Positions 1-7,887 of a stretch of DNA of 57,505 nucleotides are shown piece after piece. Position 1 is the stretch's first letter. Every line of letters begins with the position of its first letter. Below the pieces are notes generated by a model that was not told the DNA's origin, ran no database searches, and saw only the letters and a program-made list of their open reading frames with translations. Both the position numbers and the translations under genes were made by a program. The DNA comes from Clostridiales bacterium. Lineage in GTDB: Bacteria > Bacillota > Clostridia > Lachnospirales > Cellulosilyticaceae. The stretch lies in NCBI GenBank assembly GCA_019418225.1, contig DYCF01000029.1, positions 1 through 57,505 of the forward strand, written 5' to 3'.

Positions 1-50
1 ACCCACACTCGGGACTTTCACCCGTTAGACTACGCCCATGCTGGGCACAC
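1..50 (-). mobile_element. 5' end of a group IIC (bacterial class C) intron, truncated by window edge
   Basis: Read on the minus strand from 50 to 1, the sequence starts GTGTGCCCAGCATGGGCG and continues through a GGGTGAAAGTCCCGA block. This closely matches the 5' domain I start of class C introns such as that of Oceanobacillus iheyensis (GUGUGCCCGGCAUGGGUG, then GGGUGAGAGUCCCGA), as I recall it. Class C introns insert just downstream of transcription terminators, and here the element abuts the terminator of the 96-1787 operon. The reverse transcriptase would lie outside the window. Confidence 0.8.
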
Positions 51-56
51 CACAAT

Positions 57-92
57 AAAAATAAAAGGGGGGCTCCCCCTCCTTTTATTTTT
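57..92 (-). terminator. Terminator of the YeiH operon
   Basis: A-rich/G6 arm at 57-72 pairs with C5-CC/T-rich arm at 75-92 around a two-base loop. On the minus strand the hairpin is followed by a T-rich stretch and then directly by the group II intron end at position 50. Confidence 0.8.
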
Positions 93-95
93 GCA

Positions 96-371
96 TTACT
101 TCTTATCCAAATAAACCCATAGTTTGTACATTAGGGCTCCCCATAAGAAAAATCCTCCTATATAAAGACCCATATGGCCATCTGCCTTATATCCTCTTCC
201 AGAAAATATAAACTGCCAATTCGGCACATCTGTGTAGTAATATTGCCCGCATCCAAAGTCTAGCCCTTCTATCATTCCTAAATTATTCTTCATAATATAA
301 ATACTCCCTAGAACTGCTGCAATCAATATTGCAATGCCGACTTTTGAAATAATATTAACAGTATGCTCCAT
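96..371 (-). CDS. Small two-TM membrane protein, partner of YeiH-type exporter
   Basis: A 91-residue protein I cannot assign to a named family. It has one hydrophobic segment at about residues 8-27 and another at about 67-87, with a polar middle containing FGCGQYYYTD, so a two-helix membrane protein is likely. The start has a good ribosome site (AGAGGGGAAG). It begins 18 bases after the stop of the upstream exporter gene and is followed at once by the shared terminator, so it is very probably co-transcribed. An accessory role for the exporter is inference from position only. Confidence 0.75.
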   Translation of the reverse strand: MEHTVNIISKVGIAILIAAVLGSIYIMKNNLGMIEGLDFGCGQYYYTDVPNWQFIFSGRGYKADGHMGLYIGGFFLWGALMYKLWVYLDKK

Positions 372-389
372 TTTATCTTCCCCTCTCTT

Positions 390-1787
390 CTATGCCACAA
401 TATTGGGCACTGGAAAAATCCTTCCACTTAATAGAAGCCAGGCTACAAGTAATGTTAAAATCAAATTAAAGGTCTGCCCAATAATATATAGGACTACGGG
501 TTTGCCGCCTTGAAATTGTTCTTTCATATCTCTTAAATTAGATTCTAATCCAATACTTGTAAACGCTAAGCAAAATGCCCATGTCTTAAAACTTCCTAAT
601 GTACTAATGATACTATCAGCAGTTTCCTTGCCATATGTAGGTTGGATTACAAATGAAAAGATAAGCGATGCGCCTAAAAATCCTAATATAAACTTAGGAA
701 AACTAAGCCAAATCTGTGATAGCCCCACTGTTCTTTCTCCATTTGCAACCTCATTCTTCTCAACATGTTTTGCAAAGAAAATAGCAATCGCAAATGCAAT
801 AAAACCAATCAAAATATTTTGTATCATCTTCACTAATGAGGCTACTTGTCCTCCTACGCCGCCTAATGCTTCGCCTGCTAATACTACTGCACCAGTAGAG
901 TCTACTGTTCCGCCAATCCAAGCCCCACCAATTAATGGATCCATACCTATTGCTTTAATAAATAAAGGCATTGTGACCATCATAACCACAGTGAAGATAA
1001 GTGAAATTCCTACTGCAAAGCTTAAATCATTTTTCTTTCCCTTACTTGCAGCAGCCGCCGCAATAGCTGCTGACGTTCCACATACAGATGTTGCTGCTGC
1101 TATAATCATAACCATTGGTTTGTTATGGATTTTAAGTACTTTAGTTCCTAAAATCCAAATAAAAATAATAACAACTGGCGTTACAAGCCAAGCTATTCCT
1201 AGGCCATAAAATCCAAATTTATTAATATTAGAAAATAAAACCTCAGCCCCCATAATTACTAAACCCGTCTTTATATAAAACTCGGTACGTAGTGCTGGTT
1301 TTAACCATTTAGGCGTCCCTACTGTATTACTGATTAAAATCCCTATTACAAGTGCCCAAAACGCATATTCTAAGTATTTCTTCATGACTACCTGTGCAGA
1401 AATTAAAGAAACTATAAAAGCGATTATAAATAATCCTGTAAAGGCTTTAAAAAATGCTAAACCTTCCCCACCTTGCAGCTTATAACCCACACCAAATAAC
1501 AAAGCAAATATACTAAAAGTAACAAGTGTTCCAATTACTAAACTCACAGAAACCTCTCCTAAATCAAAAAGTTGACTAAAGGTTACATTGCCTTCTCCTC
1601 CCCACTTTGGAATCTTGACTGCACCCCAACTAAACTTTCCTGTGATGACACTTAAAATTCCCATGCCAATCACTATGAAACCTATCCATATAGCTAACCA
1701 GTCTTCATGTTTATATAAATCTGACCACTGCCACTTTTGTACACCTATGCTTTGTTCATCCTTTACTGATACAATACTATTTTCCAT
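390..1787 (-). CDS. YeiH/UPF0324-type putative sulfate exporter family transporter
   Basis: A 465-residue polytopic membrane protein of the YeiH family (Pfam Cons_hypoth698). About ten or more hydrophobic segments are visible, and the family-typical SVCGTSAAIAAAAASKGKK stretch lies in the middle, followed by GGTVDSTGAVV. The family is annotated as a putative sulfate exporter; the true substrate is uncertain. I start it at the ATG at 1785-1787, because AGGGGAGAGG lies just upstream; a longer frame to 1826 has no comparable site. It leads a two-gene operon with the 91-residue membrane protein and ends at the terminator at 57-92. Confidence 0.9.
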   Translation of the reverse strand: MENSIVSVKDEQSIGVQKWQWSDLYKHEDWLAIWIGFIVIGMGILSVITGKFSWGAVKIPKWGGEGNVTFSQLFDLGEVSVSLVIGTLVTFSIFALLFGVGYKLQGGEGLAFFKAFTGLFIIAFIVSLISAQVVMKKYLEYAFWALVIGILISNTVGTPKWLKPALRTEFYIKTGLVIMGAEVLFSNINKFGFYGLGIAWLVTPVVIIFIWILGTKVLKIHNKPMVMIIAAATSVCGTSAAIAAAAASKGKKNDLSFAVGISLIFTVVMMVTMPLFIKAIGMDPLIGGAWIGGTVDSTGAVVLAGEALGGVGGQVASLVKMIQNILIGFIAFAIAIFFAKHVEKNEVANGERTVGLSQIWLSFPKFILGFLGASLIFSFVIQPTYGKETADSIISTLGSFKTWAFCLAFTSIGLESNLRDMKEQFQGGKPVVLYIIGQTFNLILTLLVAWLLLSGRIFPVPNIVA

Positions 1788-2040
1788 CGTCCTCTCCCCT
1801 TTGCTTTTTAATTCCCAGTATTCCAATAGAATTTGATTTATTTAAGCACATTATAATAACTATTTCCCACCAATTCAATATAATTAATATGATTTTATTA
1901 TTTTTTTGCAATTCTAACAAATTTTCATCATCTGTCCACTTTAAAATGCACTATTTTTTATAATTTTCATTAACTTTACTTTAAATTTAATCATTTTTTA
2001 TTTTTATCTTTAATTTTTTTGCGCATTTTTTATTTTTGCC

Positions 2041-2069
2041 TTTACAGGACTAATCCTTAATGGTATAAT
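2041..2069 (+). promoter_or_regulatory. SigA-type promoter of cdd
   Basis: TTTACA at 2041-2046 and TATAAT at 2064-2069 are separated by 17 bases, with TG one base before the -10 box (extended -10). The cdd start is 40 bases downstream. The rest of the 1788-2109 gap is very AT-rich and holds nothing else I can name. Confidence 0.75.
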
Positions 2070-2109
2070 ACTTTTCCCAAGAGGAAAACCATGAAAAGTA
2101 GGTGATTAT

Positions 2110-2535
2110 ATGATAGATGTAAAATTATTAATTGACAAAGCTTTCGAAGCCCAACAACATTCTTATTCTCCTTATTCAAATTTTAAAGTAGGTGCTGCAC
2201 TTTTAGGTGCAAATGGTAAGATCTATCAAGGATGCAATATTGAAAATGCGGCCTATACACCTACTAACTGTGCAGAACGAACAGCAATCTTCACAGCTAT
2301 AGCCGAAGGTCAAAAAGATTTTGTAGCAATTGCTATTGTAGGAAATAAAAGTGGTATTTCAGTAGGCGAAGGTGATTACTGTGCACCTTGTGCTGTATGT
2401 AGACAGGTTATGGCTGAGTTTTGTGACCTTAAAACATTTAAAATTTACATTGCAAAAAGTAGAGATGAATATCTTGAATATACATTAGAAGAACTTTTAC
2501 CTTTAGCCTTTACAGGTAAAGATCTCAACAAATAA
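2110..2535 (+). CDS. cdd: Cytidine deaminase
   Basis: A 141-residue tetrameric-type cytidine deaminase, which converts cytidine or deoxycytidine to uridine or deoxyuridine in pyrimidine salvage. The zinc-site signature is intact: NCAERTA (Cys ligand and catalytic Glu) and PCAVCRQ (two further Cys ligands). The N-terminal SPYSNFKVGAAL motif is also typical. Length fits the family (about 130-140). TAGGTGA precedes the ATG. It is a single-gene unit, with its own extended -10 promoter upstream and a hairpin terminator downstream. Confidence 0.96.
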   Translation: MIDVKLLIDKAFEAQQHSYSPYSNFKVGAALLGANGKIYQGCNIENAAYTPTNCAERTAIFTAIAEGQKDFVAIAIVGNKSGISVGEGDYCAPCAVCRQVMAEFCDLKTFKIYIAKSRDEYLEYTLEELLPLAFTGKDLNK

Positions 2536-2584
2536 TAATAAAACGGCTGTTTGCATTTTATGCTACAGCCGTTTTATTATTATT
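2534..2584. terminator. Bidirectional terminator between cdd and the TDT carrier
   Basis: A TAATAATAAAACGGCTGT arm at about 2533-2550 pairs with ACAGCCGTTTTATTATT at about 2565-2581. T-rich ends on both strands let it serve cdd (+) and the convergent gene at 2580-3617 (-). Confidence 0.85.
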
Positions 2585-3617
2585 TGTAATCTGTCTCACT
2601 CTCAGGATCCTCTGGTGCATAAATGGCCCCTGCAAGGAGTTGTTCTTCTTGCTCCAGATATTTACCTACTCTTGGATTAATTGCTGTGAAGAACATATTA
2701 ATAAAGTTTAATAAAATAAAGAATACCACATATGTCGCTATAAAAATTTCTATATTTCCTAAAAGCTCAAATAGCTGACCTAATAAAAGTTCACCTCTTT
2801 GCTTAAAATAGATTCCTAAATCATATGCTGCTAGTGTTGCAATAGCCAATGGGAATGTAAATGAAGCATATGCCGGCTTAAAGCCTTCTTTAAATAATTT
2901 TATAATATAGCTATAAACAACCACGAGTAAAATTAAGCCTGTTACAATAAGCCATATTAACATATAAATATTAGGTTCAGGTTCTATCGTCAATATACCA
3001 ACGATTCCTAATGGGGCTGGTGAACAAACAATCCCCACCGTCGGTAGTTTGCGATCATCTAAAATTTCACTTTTAAATACAATGTAAAGCACGAAAGGTA
3101 GCAATAGGGTATAAAAAACAAAACCAAACATTAACATAAAATGTGCTACAGCGGGTATAATACCACCCATTCCCTTACTTGCTACACTCCCAGTTATCAT
3201 TCCTGTGTATACTATAAAACAAGTGGGCATAATATTACTAAAACGTGCTTCCCTTAATCTAATAATTGTATAGAAAAGTACTATCCCATAGTGATAAACC
3301 ACCATAGCTAGCCATATGACACTACATATGGTCGGAAATTTAGGATAGAAATAGGCTGCAACTAACCATGTTACCATGCCCATCGTTGGATAAAATGTCC
3401 CCGTTACTGGATCCTTTAGTTCTTTGTACATGACCTTAGGAAACATAATAAGCCTTATAATCATAAGTATTAACATAATCACCGCTATTGTAATTGCTAT
3501 AGGCTTTAAATAATTTATATCTTTTAGCCGCCAACAATTGCTTAAAGTGATAAAGGCTAAACAAGTACCACTTATTCCAATGTGCATATACTGCAGTTTA
3601 TCTAAGTATTTTCTCAT
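2580..3617 (-). CDS. TDT-family (TehA/SLAC1-like) membrane carrier
   Basis: A 345-residue protein with about ten hydrophobic helices, resembling the tellurite-resistance/dicarboxylate transporter (TDT) superfamily that includes TehA and SLAC1. Supporting features are the regularly spaced helices, the PTMGMVTWLVAAYF segment and CSPAPLGIVGIL, which resembles the family's NPxSxPV/APP-like region. Substrate cannot be predicted; anions or dicarboxylates are usual. AAAGAGG precedes the ATG. The acidic tail (about 325-345) is cytoplasmic-looking. It is a single gene, convergent with cdd. Confidence 0.75.
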   Translation of the reverse strand: MRKYLDKLQYMHIGISGTCLAFITLSNCWRLKDINYLKPIAITIAVIMLILMIIRLIMFPKVMYKELKDPVTGTFYPTMGMVTWLVAAYFYPKFPTICSVIWLAMVVYHYGIVLFYTIIRLREARFSNIMPTCFIVYTGMITGSVASKGMGGIIPAVAHFMLMFGFVFYTLLLPFVLYIVFKSEILDDRKLPTVGIVCSPAPLGIVGILTIEPEPNIYMLIWLIVTGLILLVVVYSYIIKLFKEGFKPAYASFTFPLAIATLAAYDLGIYFKQRGELLLGQLFELLGNIEIFIATYVVFFILLNFINMFFTAINPRVGKYLEQEEQLLAGAIYAPEDPESETDYK

Positions 3618-3809
3618 AAAAAAACCTCTTTTATCTCATACTTTATGATGACTCATCCTAATTATAGTATGTCATCATTTTTAATTCCTACTCATACAAG
3701 GTTGTTTTCTCTATACATTTATTTAACTATTTAGCACAGGAAAAGATAGGCAATTTTTTTAAAATTATCCTTTACATAAATATTTAACTGTGTTTTAATC
3801 TTTTTATGC

Positions 3810-3939
3810 TATAGATTTCATATCTATAGATTTCACATTTATAAAATTTAGTTATTCATAGTTTTGAGTAATGTGAAATCATTGGGAGAAACCTATTTAC
3901 CTAGATGCATATTTCAAGGTTTTAGTTGGTTTCTCTATA
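3810..3939 (+). repeat. Two-hairpin repeat (MITE-like), copy A with extra left end
   Basis: The full unit is 3825-3939. A TATAGATTTCACAT left end pairs with ATGTGAAATCA about 45 bases later (hairpin 1). GAGAAACC then pairs with GGTTTCTC at the right end (hairpin 2), which ends TCTATA. A second left-end fragment (TATAGATTTCATATC) lies immediately upstream at about 3810-3824. The rest of the 3618-3998 gap shows no gene. Confidence 0.85.
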
Positions 3940-3998
3940 TATAACACATATTAAATATATATTTTCAAAATAACTTACTAAAGGAAGGACAAGAAAAC

Positions 3999-5201
3999 AT
4001 GACATTTAATTTAAACATCTATGAGACTATGGCCTTGGTTTCTCTTGTATTTTATTTGGGTAAATTTCTTAGAAATAAATTTTCTTTACTCTCTAAATAT
4101 TGTATCCCCCCCTCTGTTGTAGGAGGTTTTGTATTTGCTTTATTAATACTCATCTTCAAAATGACTGACATTGCAACAGTTACCTTGGATACAACACTTC
4201 AAAATATATTTATGACAGCTTTCTTTACAAGTATCGGTTTTACCGCTAGTATCAAAATTTTAAAACAAGGTGGATTTAAAGTTATTACCTTTCTCGGATT
4301 GGCCGTTACACTTGTTATTTTACAAAACATAGTGGGGGTTAGCTTAGCTTCTGCCTTCCACTTAAGCCCATTACTTGGTCTTTGTACTGCTTCCATTCCT
4401 ATGGTTGGAGGGCATGGTACTTCTGGTTCCTTCGGACCAATTCTTGAAGAAATGGGCGTTACCGGTGCTACAACTGTTTCCTTTGCTTCTGCTACCTTTG
4501 GCTTAATTATGGGTAGTATTATCGGCGGGCTTGTTGCTAGACTTTTAATCCATGGCAAGAAGCTCAAAACTGTACGTGACGAAAATTCAAAGAATCCACC
4601 TACAGAAGTTGGAGATTATAATGAGGAAAATCATAATATTTTATCTTTCAAAAAATTAATGAATGGTGCTTGCCTCTTATTCATTGCTATGGGACTTGGT
4701 TCTATTGTTTCTGACTTTATTCAGCTTACAGGACTTACATTCCCTTCCTATATTGGTGCCATGCTAGTCGCTGCTATCATACGAAATATTTATGACTTTA
4801 GTGGCAAGGAACTTGTTGAAAAGGAAATTGAAACTTTAGGCGGACTTAGCCTTTCCTTCTTCTTAACAATGGCATTAATGGGGCTTAAGTTATGGGAGCT
4901 TTTCGACTTAGCATTACCACTTATTGTCATGCTCATTGCACAAGTTCTTCTTGTTGGTTTATTTGCTTATATCATAACCTTCAAGGTAATGGGTAAAACT
5001 TATGAAGCTGCAGTATTTTCTTCTGCTATATGTGGTTTCGGTATGGGTGCCACACCTAATGCCATAGCTAATATGGATGAACTTACTAATAGATATGGCT
5101 TTGTTCCTACGCCTTACTTCGTTGTACCTATTGTGGGCTGCTTATTCATTGACTTTGTTAACTCAGCCATTATTACAATATTCATTAACTTTATTCATTA
5201 A
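3999..5201 (+). CDS. gltS: Sodium/glutamate symporter GltS
   Basis: A 400-residue membrane protein of the GltS (ESS) family, which imports glutamate with Na+. The two inverted halves are visible: the first carries PMVGGHGTSGSFGP (about residues 134-147), matching the family's GGHGTxxxFG re-entrant loop, and the second carries AICGFGMGATPNAIANM (about 344-360). A charged cytoplasmic linker separates them (about 186-218). AAAGGAAGGA precedes the ATG. It is a single gene between repeat copy A and a bidirectional terminator. Confidence 0.93.
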   Translation: MTFNLNIYETMALVSLVFYLGKFLRNKFSLLSKYCIPPSVVGGFVFALLILIFKMTDIATVTLDTTLQNIFMTAFFTSIGFTASIKILKQGGFKVITFLGLAVTLVILQNIVGVSLASAFHLSPLLGLCTASIPMVGGHGTSGSFGPILEEMGVTGATTVSFASATFGLIMGSIIGGLVARLLIHGKKLKTVRDENSKNPPTEVGDYNEENHNILSFKKLMNGACLLFIAMGLGSIVSDFIQLTGLTFPSYIGAMLVAAIIRNIYDFSGKELVEKEIETLGGLSLSFFLTMALMGLKLWELFDLALPLIVMLIAQVLLVGLFAYIITFKVMGKTYEAAVFSSAICGFGMGATPNAIANMDELTNRYGFVPTPYFVVPIVGCLFIDFVNSAIITIFINFIH

Positions 5202-5213
5202 AATAATCAGTAT

Positions 5214-5260
5214 AAAAAGACAGGACACACCATATTACATAATGGCTGTCCTGTCTTTTA
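5214..5260. terminator. Bidirectional terminator between gltS and ABC-F gene
   Basis: AAAAAGACAGGACA (5214-5227) pairs with TGTCCTGTCTTTTA (5246-5259), with T-rich flanks on both strands, between two convergent genes. Confidence 0.85.
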
Positions 5261-5262
5261 TT

Positions 5263-6900
5263 TTAATATGCTTGCCTTTTCTGCATCAGCTCATAATACT
5301 TTTTATCTAAAGCTATATATTCTTCACTGCCTACCTCAAGCGTACTCATCTTACCTACTAAATAAGCAATCTGATGCTCTAATATCATATTTGCCTCTAA
5401 CTGCTGTTTTCTCTTATTCCCTTCTGACTTTTTAGAAGCACTATAATCTGTAAGTCTTTCACAATACGCCTTAAAGCCATATTCATAACGAATAATCCTT
5501 TTTTCTTTAAACACTAATAATTTATCACAAAGTCGCTCCAGCATATAACGGTCATGTGTGACTAATAGTATCGTTCCATTATACGCTGCAAGTGTTTCTT
5601 CTAGCTGCTCTCTTACATGAAGATCGATATGATTAGTTGGTTCATCTAATATTAGTACTTCACACCCCTCTTTAATCATTAAAAGTAACTTTAACTTCAT
5701 ACGTTCGCCTAGACTTAAGCAGCTTACTTTCTTATTCAAATCATTATCTTCAAAGCCTATTTGTGCCAATTCACTACGTATCTTGGTATACTCTTGCTTC
5801 GTCGTAGCCGTAAATAATTCTAAAATTGTTTTCTGCTCTTCTAGTCCTAATACCTCTTGGCTGATATACCCGATTCTTCTTGCACTGCTTAACTTAAGCA
5901 TCCCCTCTACCTGTATTTCTCCTAACAAAGCTTTTATCAAAGTGGTCTTCCCACAACCATTAGCACCATATAAGCCAACCTTTTCACCACGTTTGACATA
6001 AAAAGAGCTTTCTTCAAACAGAACCTTATGATTATAACATTTACGAATATCTTTTGCTTCTAAAATAACGGTCCCTACCTTTGGCGCCTTGCCTACCTCA
6101 AATAAAACCTTTTGTTCTTCCTTAGGACATCCTGTACTATTTAACGCAATCTTTTCTAGGCGCTTAATACGTGACTTAATTGCCTTATCCATTTTCTTAG
6201 CTTTGACTCTATTGTATTCTTTGCCACCAAATTTATTACCTGTCATAATTGCTTTCTTAGCCGATTCCCTATGCGCTTTACTTGACCAGTTACGTAGTGC
6301 TTTAATTTGTCCTTGTATTCTTTCTTTATTTTTTTCCTCTTCTAAATATACACGAAGTGCTGCTTCATACTGTTTCTTCTTTTCCTGGCGGTACCATGAA
6401 TAATTCCCTTTATATAATACCGCTTTCCCCTGTTCAATCTCTATAATCTGTGTTACACATTGATCTAAGAAATATCGATCATGTGAAATAACAATGACAG
6501 TTCCTCTAAAAGCTTTAAGCTGCTTAATCAGCCAATTAACACCTGCATAATCTAAATGGTTTGTCGGTTCATCCAATATGAGCACATCATATTTATTATA
6601 CAAAATCTGTGTGAGAAGTGCCTTTGTCTTTTCTCCCCCACTTAATGTTTCTTTCAGCATTTTAGCATCTATAATCTGTTTCATATAGCCTATACGTAAC
6701 CCATCATTTTGCCAAATAAGTTGCCCTGATGTAGGTTCTATTTCTCCCATTATAATATTGGCTAATGTTGTTTTTCCTGCACCATTTACACCTACGATGC
6801 CTATTTTCTGCCCTTGATATATTTCTAAGTTTACATCCTTTAAAATCTGATGCTCACCATATTCCTTATTAATTTTTCTACATTCTAATACGACTGACAT
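5263..6900 (-). CDS. ABC-F ATPase, probable antibiotic-resistance ribosome-protection protein
   Basis: A 545-residue soluble protein with two ABC domains and no membrane segment. Domain 1 has Walker A GVNGAGKTT, signature LSGGEKTK and Walker B VLILDEPTNHLD. A basic inter-domain linker (about 160-260) follows, then domain 2 with GANGCGKTT, LSLGERMK and VLILDEPTNHID. In domain 1 the gap between Q-loop (GYMKQ) and LSGGE is only about ten residues. That shortening is typical, as I know it, of the Vga/Vml/CplR-like resistance group acting against pleuromutilins, lincosamides and streptogramin A. Exact subfamily and spectrum are inference. An attenuator-like leader upstream supports drug-induced expression. 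Confidence 0.85.
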   Translation of the reverse strand: MSVVLECRKINKEYGEHQILKDVNLEIYQGQKIGIVGVNGAGKTTLANIIMGEIEPTSGQLIWQNDGLRIGYMKQIIDAKMLKETLSGGEKTKALLTQILYNKYDVLILDEPTNHLDYAGVNWLIKQLKAFRGTVIVISHDRYFLDQCVTQIIEIEQGKAVLYKGNYSWYRQEKKKQYEAALRVYLEEEKNKERIQGQIKALRNWSSKAHRESAKKAIMTGNKFGGKEYNRVKAKKMDKAIKSRIKRLEKIALNSTGCPKEEQKVLFEVGKAPKVGTVILEAKDIRKCYNHKVLFEESSFYVKRGEKVGLYGANGCGKTTLIKALLGEIQVEGMLKLSSARRIGYISQEVLGLEEQKTILELFTATTKQEYTKIRSELAQIGFEDNDLNKKVSCLSLGERMKLKLLLMIKEGCEVLILDEPTNHIDLHVREQLEETLAAYNGTILLVTHDRYMLERLCDKLLVFKEKRIIRYEYGFKAYCERLTDYSASKKSEGNKRKQQLEANMILEHQIAYLVGKMSTLEVGSEEYIALDKKYYELMQKRQAY

Positions 6901-7140
6901 AAAATCACCTCTAATTTTAAAGGTGCTTCTTTGCTGTACAAAATTAAGCGACTAGCGTCACATTATTAATTCAAATTTTAAGTTTGAAGATAGGAAAGCT
7001 AAAAAGCAAACCTTTCTATTCTATAAAAAAGGCTGTAAATGCATTACATTTACAGCCTTTTTCTTCCCGATCTCCTGTTCTTAGAGAAGCCTTGCTTCTA
7101 CTATAACTTTCGATTACTGAAAATGACTGCCTATGCCTCA
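6901..7140 (-). promoter_or_regulatory. Leader with intrinsic terminator (putative attenuator) of the ABC-F gene
   Basis: On the minus strand, a perfect 15-bp stem (7027-7041 with 7047-7061, 5-base loop) ends in six T residues about 125 bases before the ABC-F start. A smaller hairpin (AGAAGC-AAG-GCTTCT, 7085-7099) precedes it. Nearer the gene, CACCT and AGGTG (6906-6910 and 6921-6925) can pair across the ribosome site. A 41-codon minus-strand frame from ATG at about 7139 reads through the terminator stem, but it lacks a clear ribosome site. Ribosome-mediated attenuation is well known for such genes; here it is inferred. Confidence 0.6.
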
Positions 7141-7366
7141 TTAATTCATTGGATATGATTTAAATTTTTGCACAACAAAAAAAGTCCCTCTTTTTTAATT
7201 GTAAAAATAAAAATCTCTGAATTAAATTACATAGTATACATGTCATTCTCCTTTCGTCCTCATAAATATTTTATTTATTATAATATTTTTTCTACTATTT
7301 TTCAATCTTTTAGTTTATTTCTTTATATTATTTTTATTTGTAACATTTTAGTGAATCTATTGATAT

Positions 7367-7465
7367 TATAATTATAGTCACTTTCAATGATAAGTTTTCC
7401 GTTTTCATCGTTTACTTTAAAGCGAAAACTTGTCCACCGTTTATCTCAAAACGAAAACTTGTCCA
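7367..7465 (+). promoter_or_regulatory. Putative promoter and GAAAACTT boxes upstream of the stand-alone SatD-like gene
   Basis: TATAAT lies at 7367-7372. Downstream, CGAAAACTTGTCCA occurs twice in direct orientation (7423-7436 and 7452-7465, 29 bases apart), and AAGTTTTC, the inverse of GAAAACTT, lies at about 7392-7399. Three related boxes between promoter and start codon look like operator sites. No -35 box is convincing. Confidence 0.4.
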
Positions 7466-7500
7466 TTGTAACTTTTCCTCATCTGTATAAGGAGGTCGTT

Positions 7501-7887
7501 ATGGATTATATTACTATGGTTTTTGATATTAAAGATTCCCGTCATTATCCTAATCGCGCTTTGTTACAATATACTTTAATTGATTTGCTTAAGCAATGTA
7601 ATACACAGTTTAAAGATATTTTAGCTGCACCTTTTATTATTACCCTCGGCGACGAATGGCAAGGTCTTCTTAAACCAAATTCAGACTATAGATGTATCAT
7701 TCAGTTCTTTAAATTAAATTTACCTCAAGACCTCTCTTTCTGTATAGGCGTTGGGATTGGTCCTATTACTATTTCTAACTTTGAACTTACAGTCAATCAA
7801 CTCGATGGGCCTGCCTTTTATCTCGCCCGGGAGGCCATTAATTATGCCAAGCGCAAAAAACACCAGCTCGTTGTTCTCTCGAATTAA
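7501..7887 (+). CDS. Stand-alone SatD-like core domain protein
   Basis: A 128-residue protein matching the N-terminal half of the SatD protein at 8812-9543. Shared motifs, in order, are FDIKDSR, APFIITLGDEWQG, CIGVGIG and LDGPAFYLAREAINYAK. The order and spacing recall class III nucleotide cyclases (metal-binding Asp, GD loop, IGIxxG strand, G..xxLAAR helix); that comparison is mine. It lacks the C-terminal helix-turn-helix of the longer paralogue. I start it at the ATG at 7501, where AAGGAGG lies eight bases upstream; the longer frame from 7387 crosses operator-like repeats. Its stop overlaps the stop of the convergent DUF3307 gene by four bases. Confidence 0.75.
   Translation: MDYITMVFDIKDSRHYPNRALLQYTLIDLLKQCNTQFKDILAAPFIITLGDEWQGLLKPNSDYRCIIQFFKLNLPQDLSFCIGVGIGPITISNFELTVNQLDGPAFYLAREAINYAKRKKHQLVVLSN

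Noticed and set aside
1..60. tRNA-like folded sequence at the window start
   Set aside because: No acceptor stem or anticodon arm can be laid out; the minus strand instead matches the 5' start of class C group II introns.
607..1209. 200-codon plus-strand frame
   Set aside because: Antisense to the YeiH-type gene, whose protein has a clear family match; no ribosome site.
7168..7371. 67-codon plus-strand frame upstream of the SatD-like gene
   Set aside because: Composition is simply AT-rich, no ribosome site, and it overlaps the ABC-F leader and the putative promoter.
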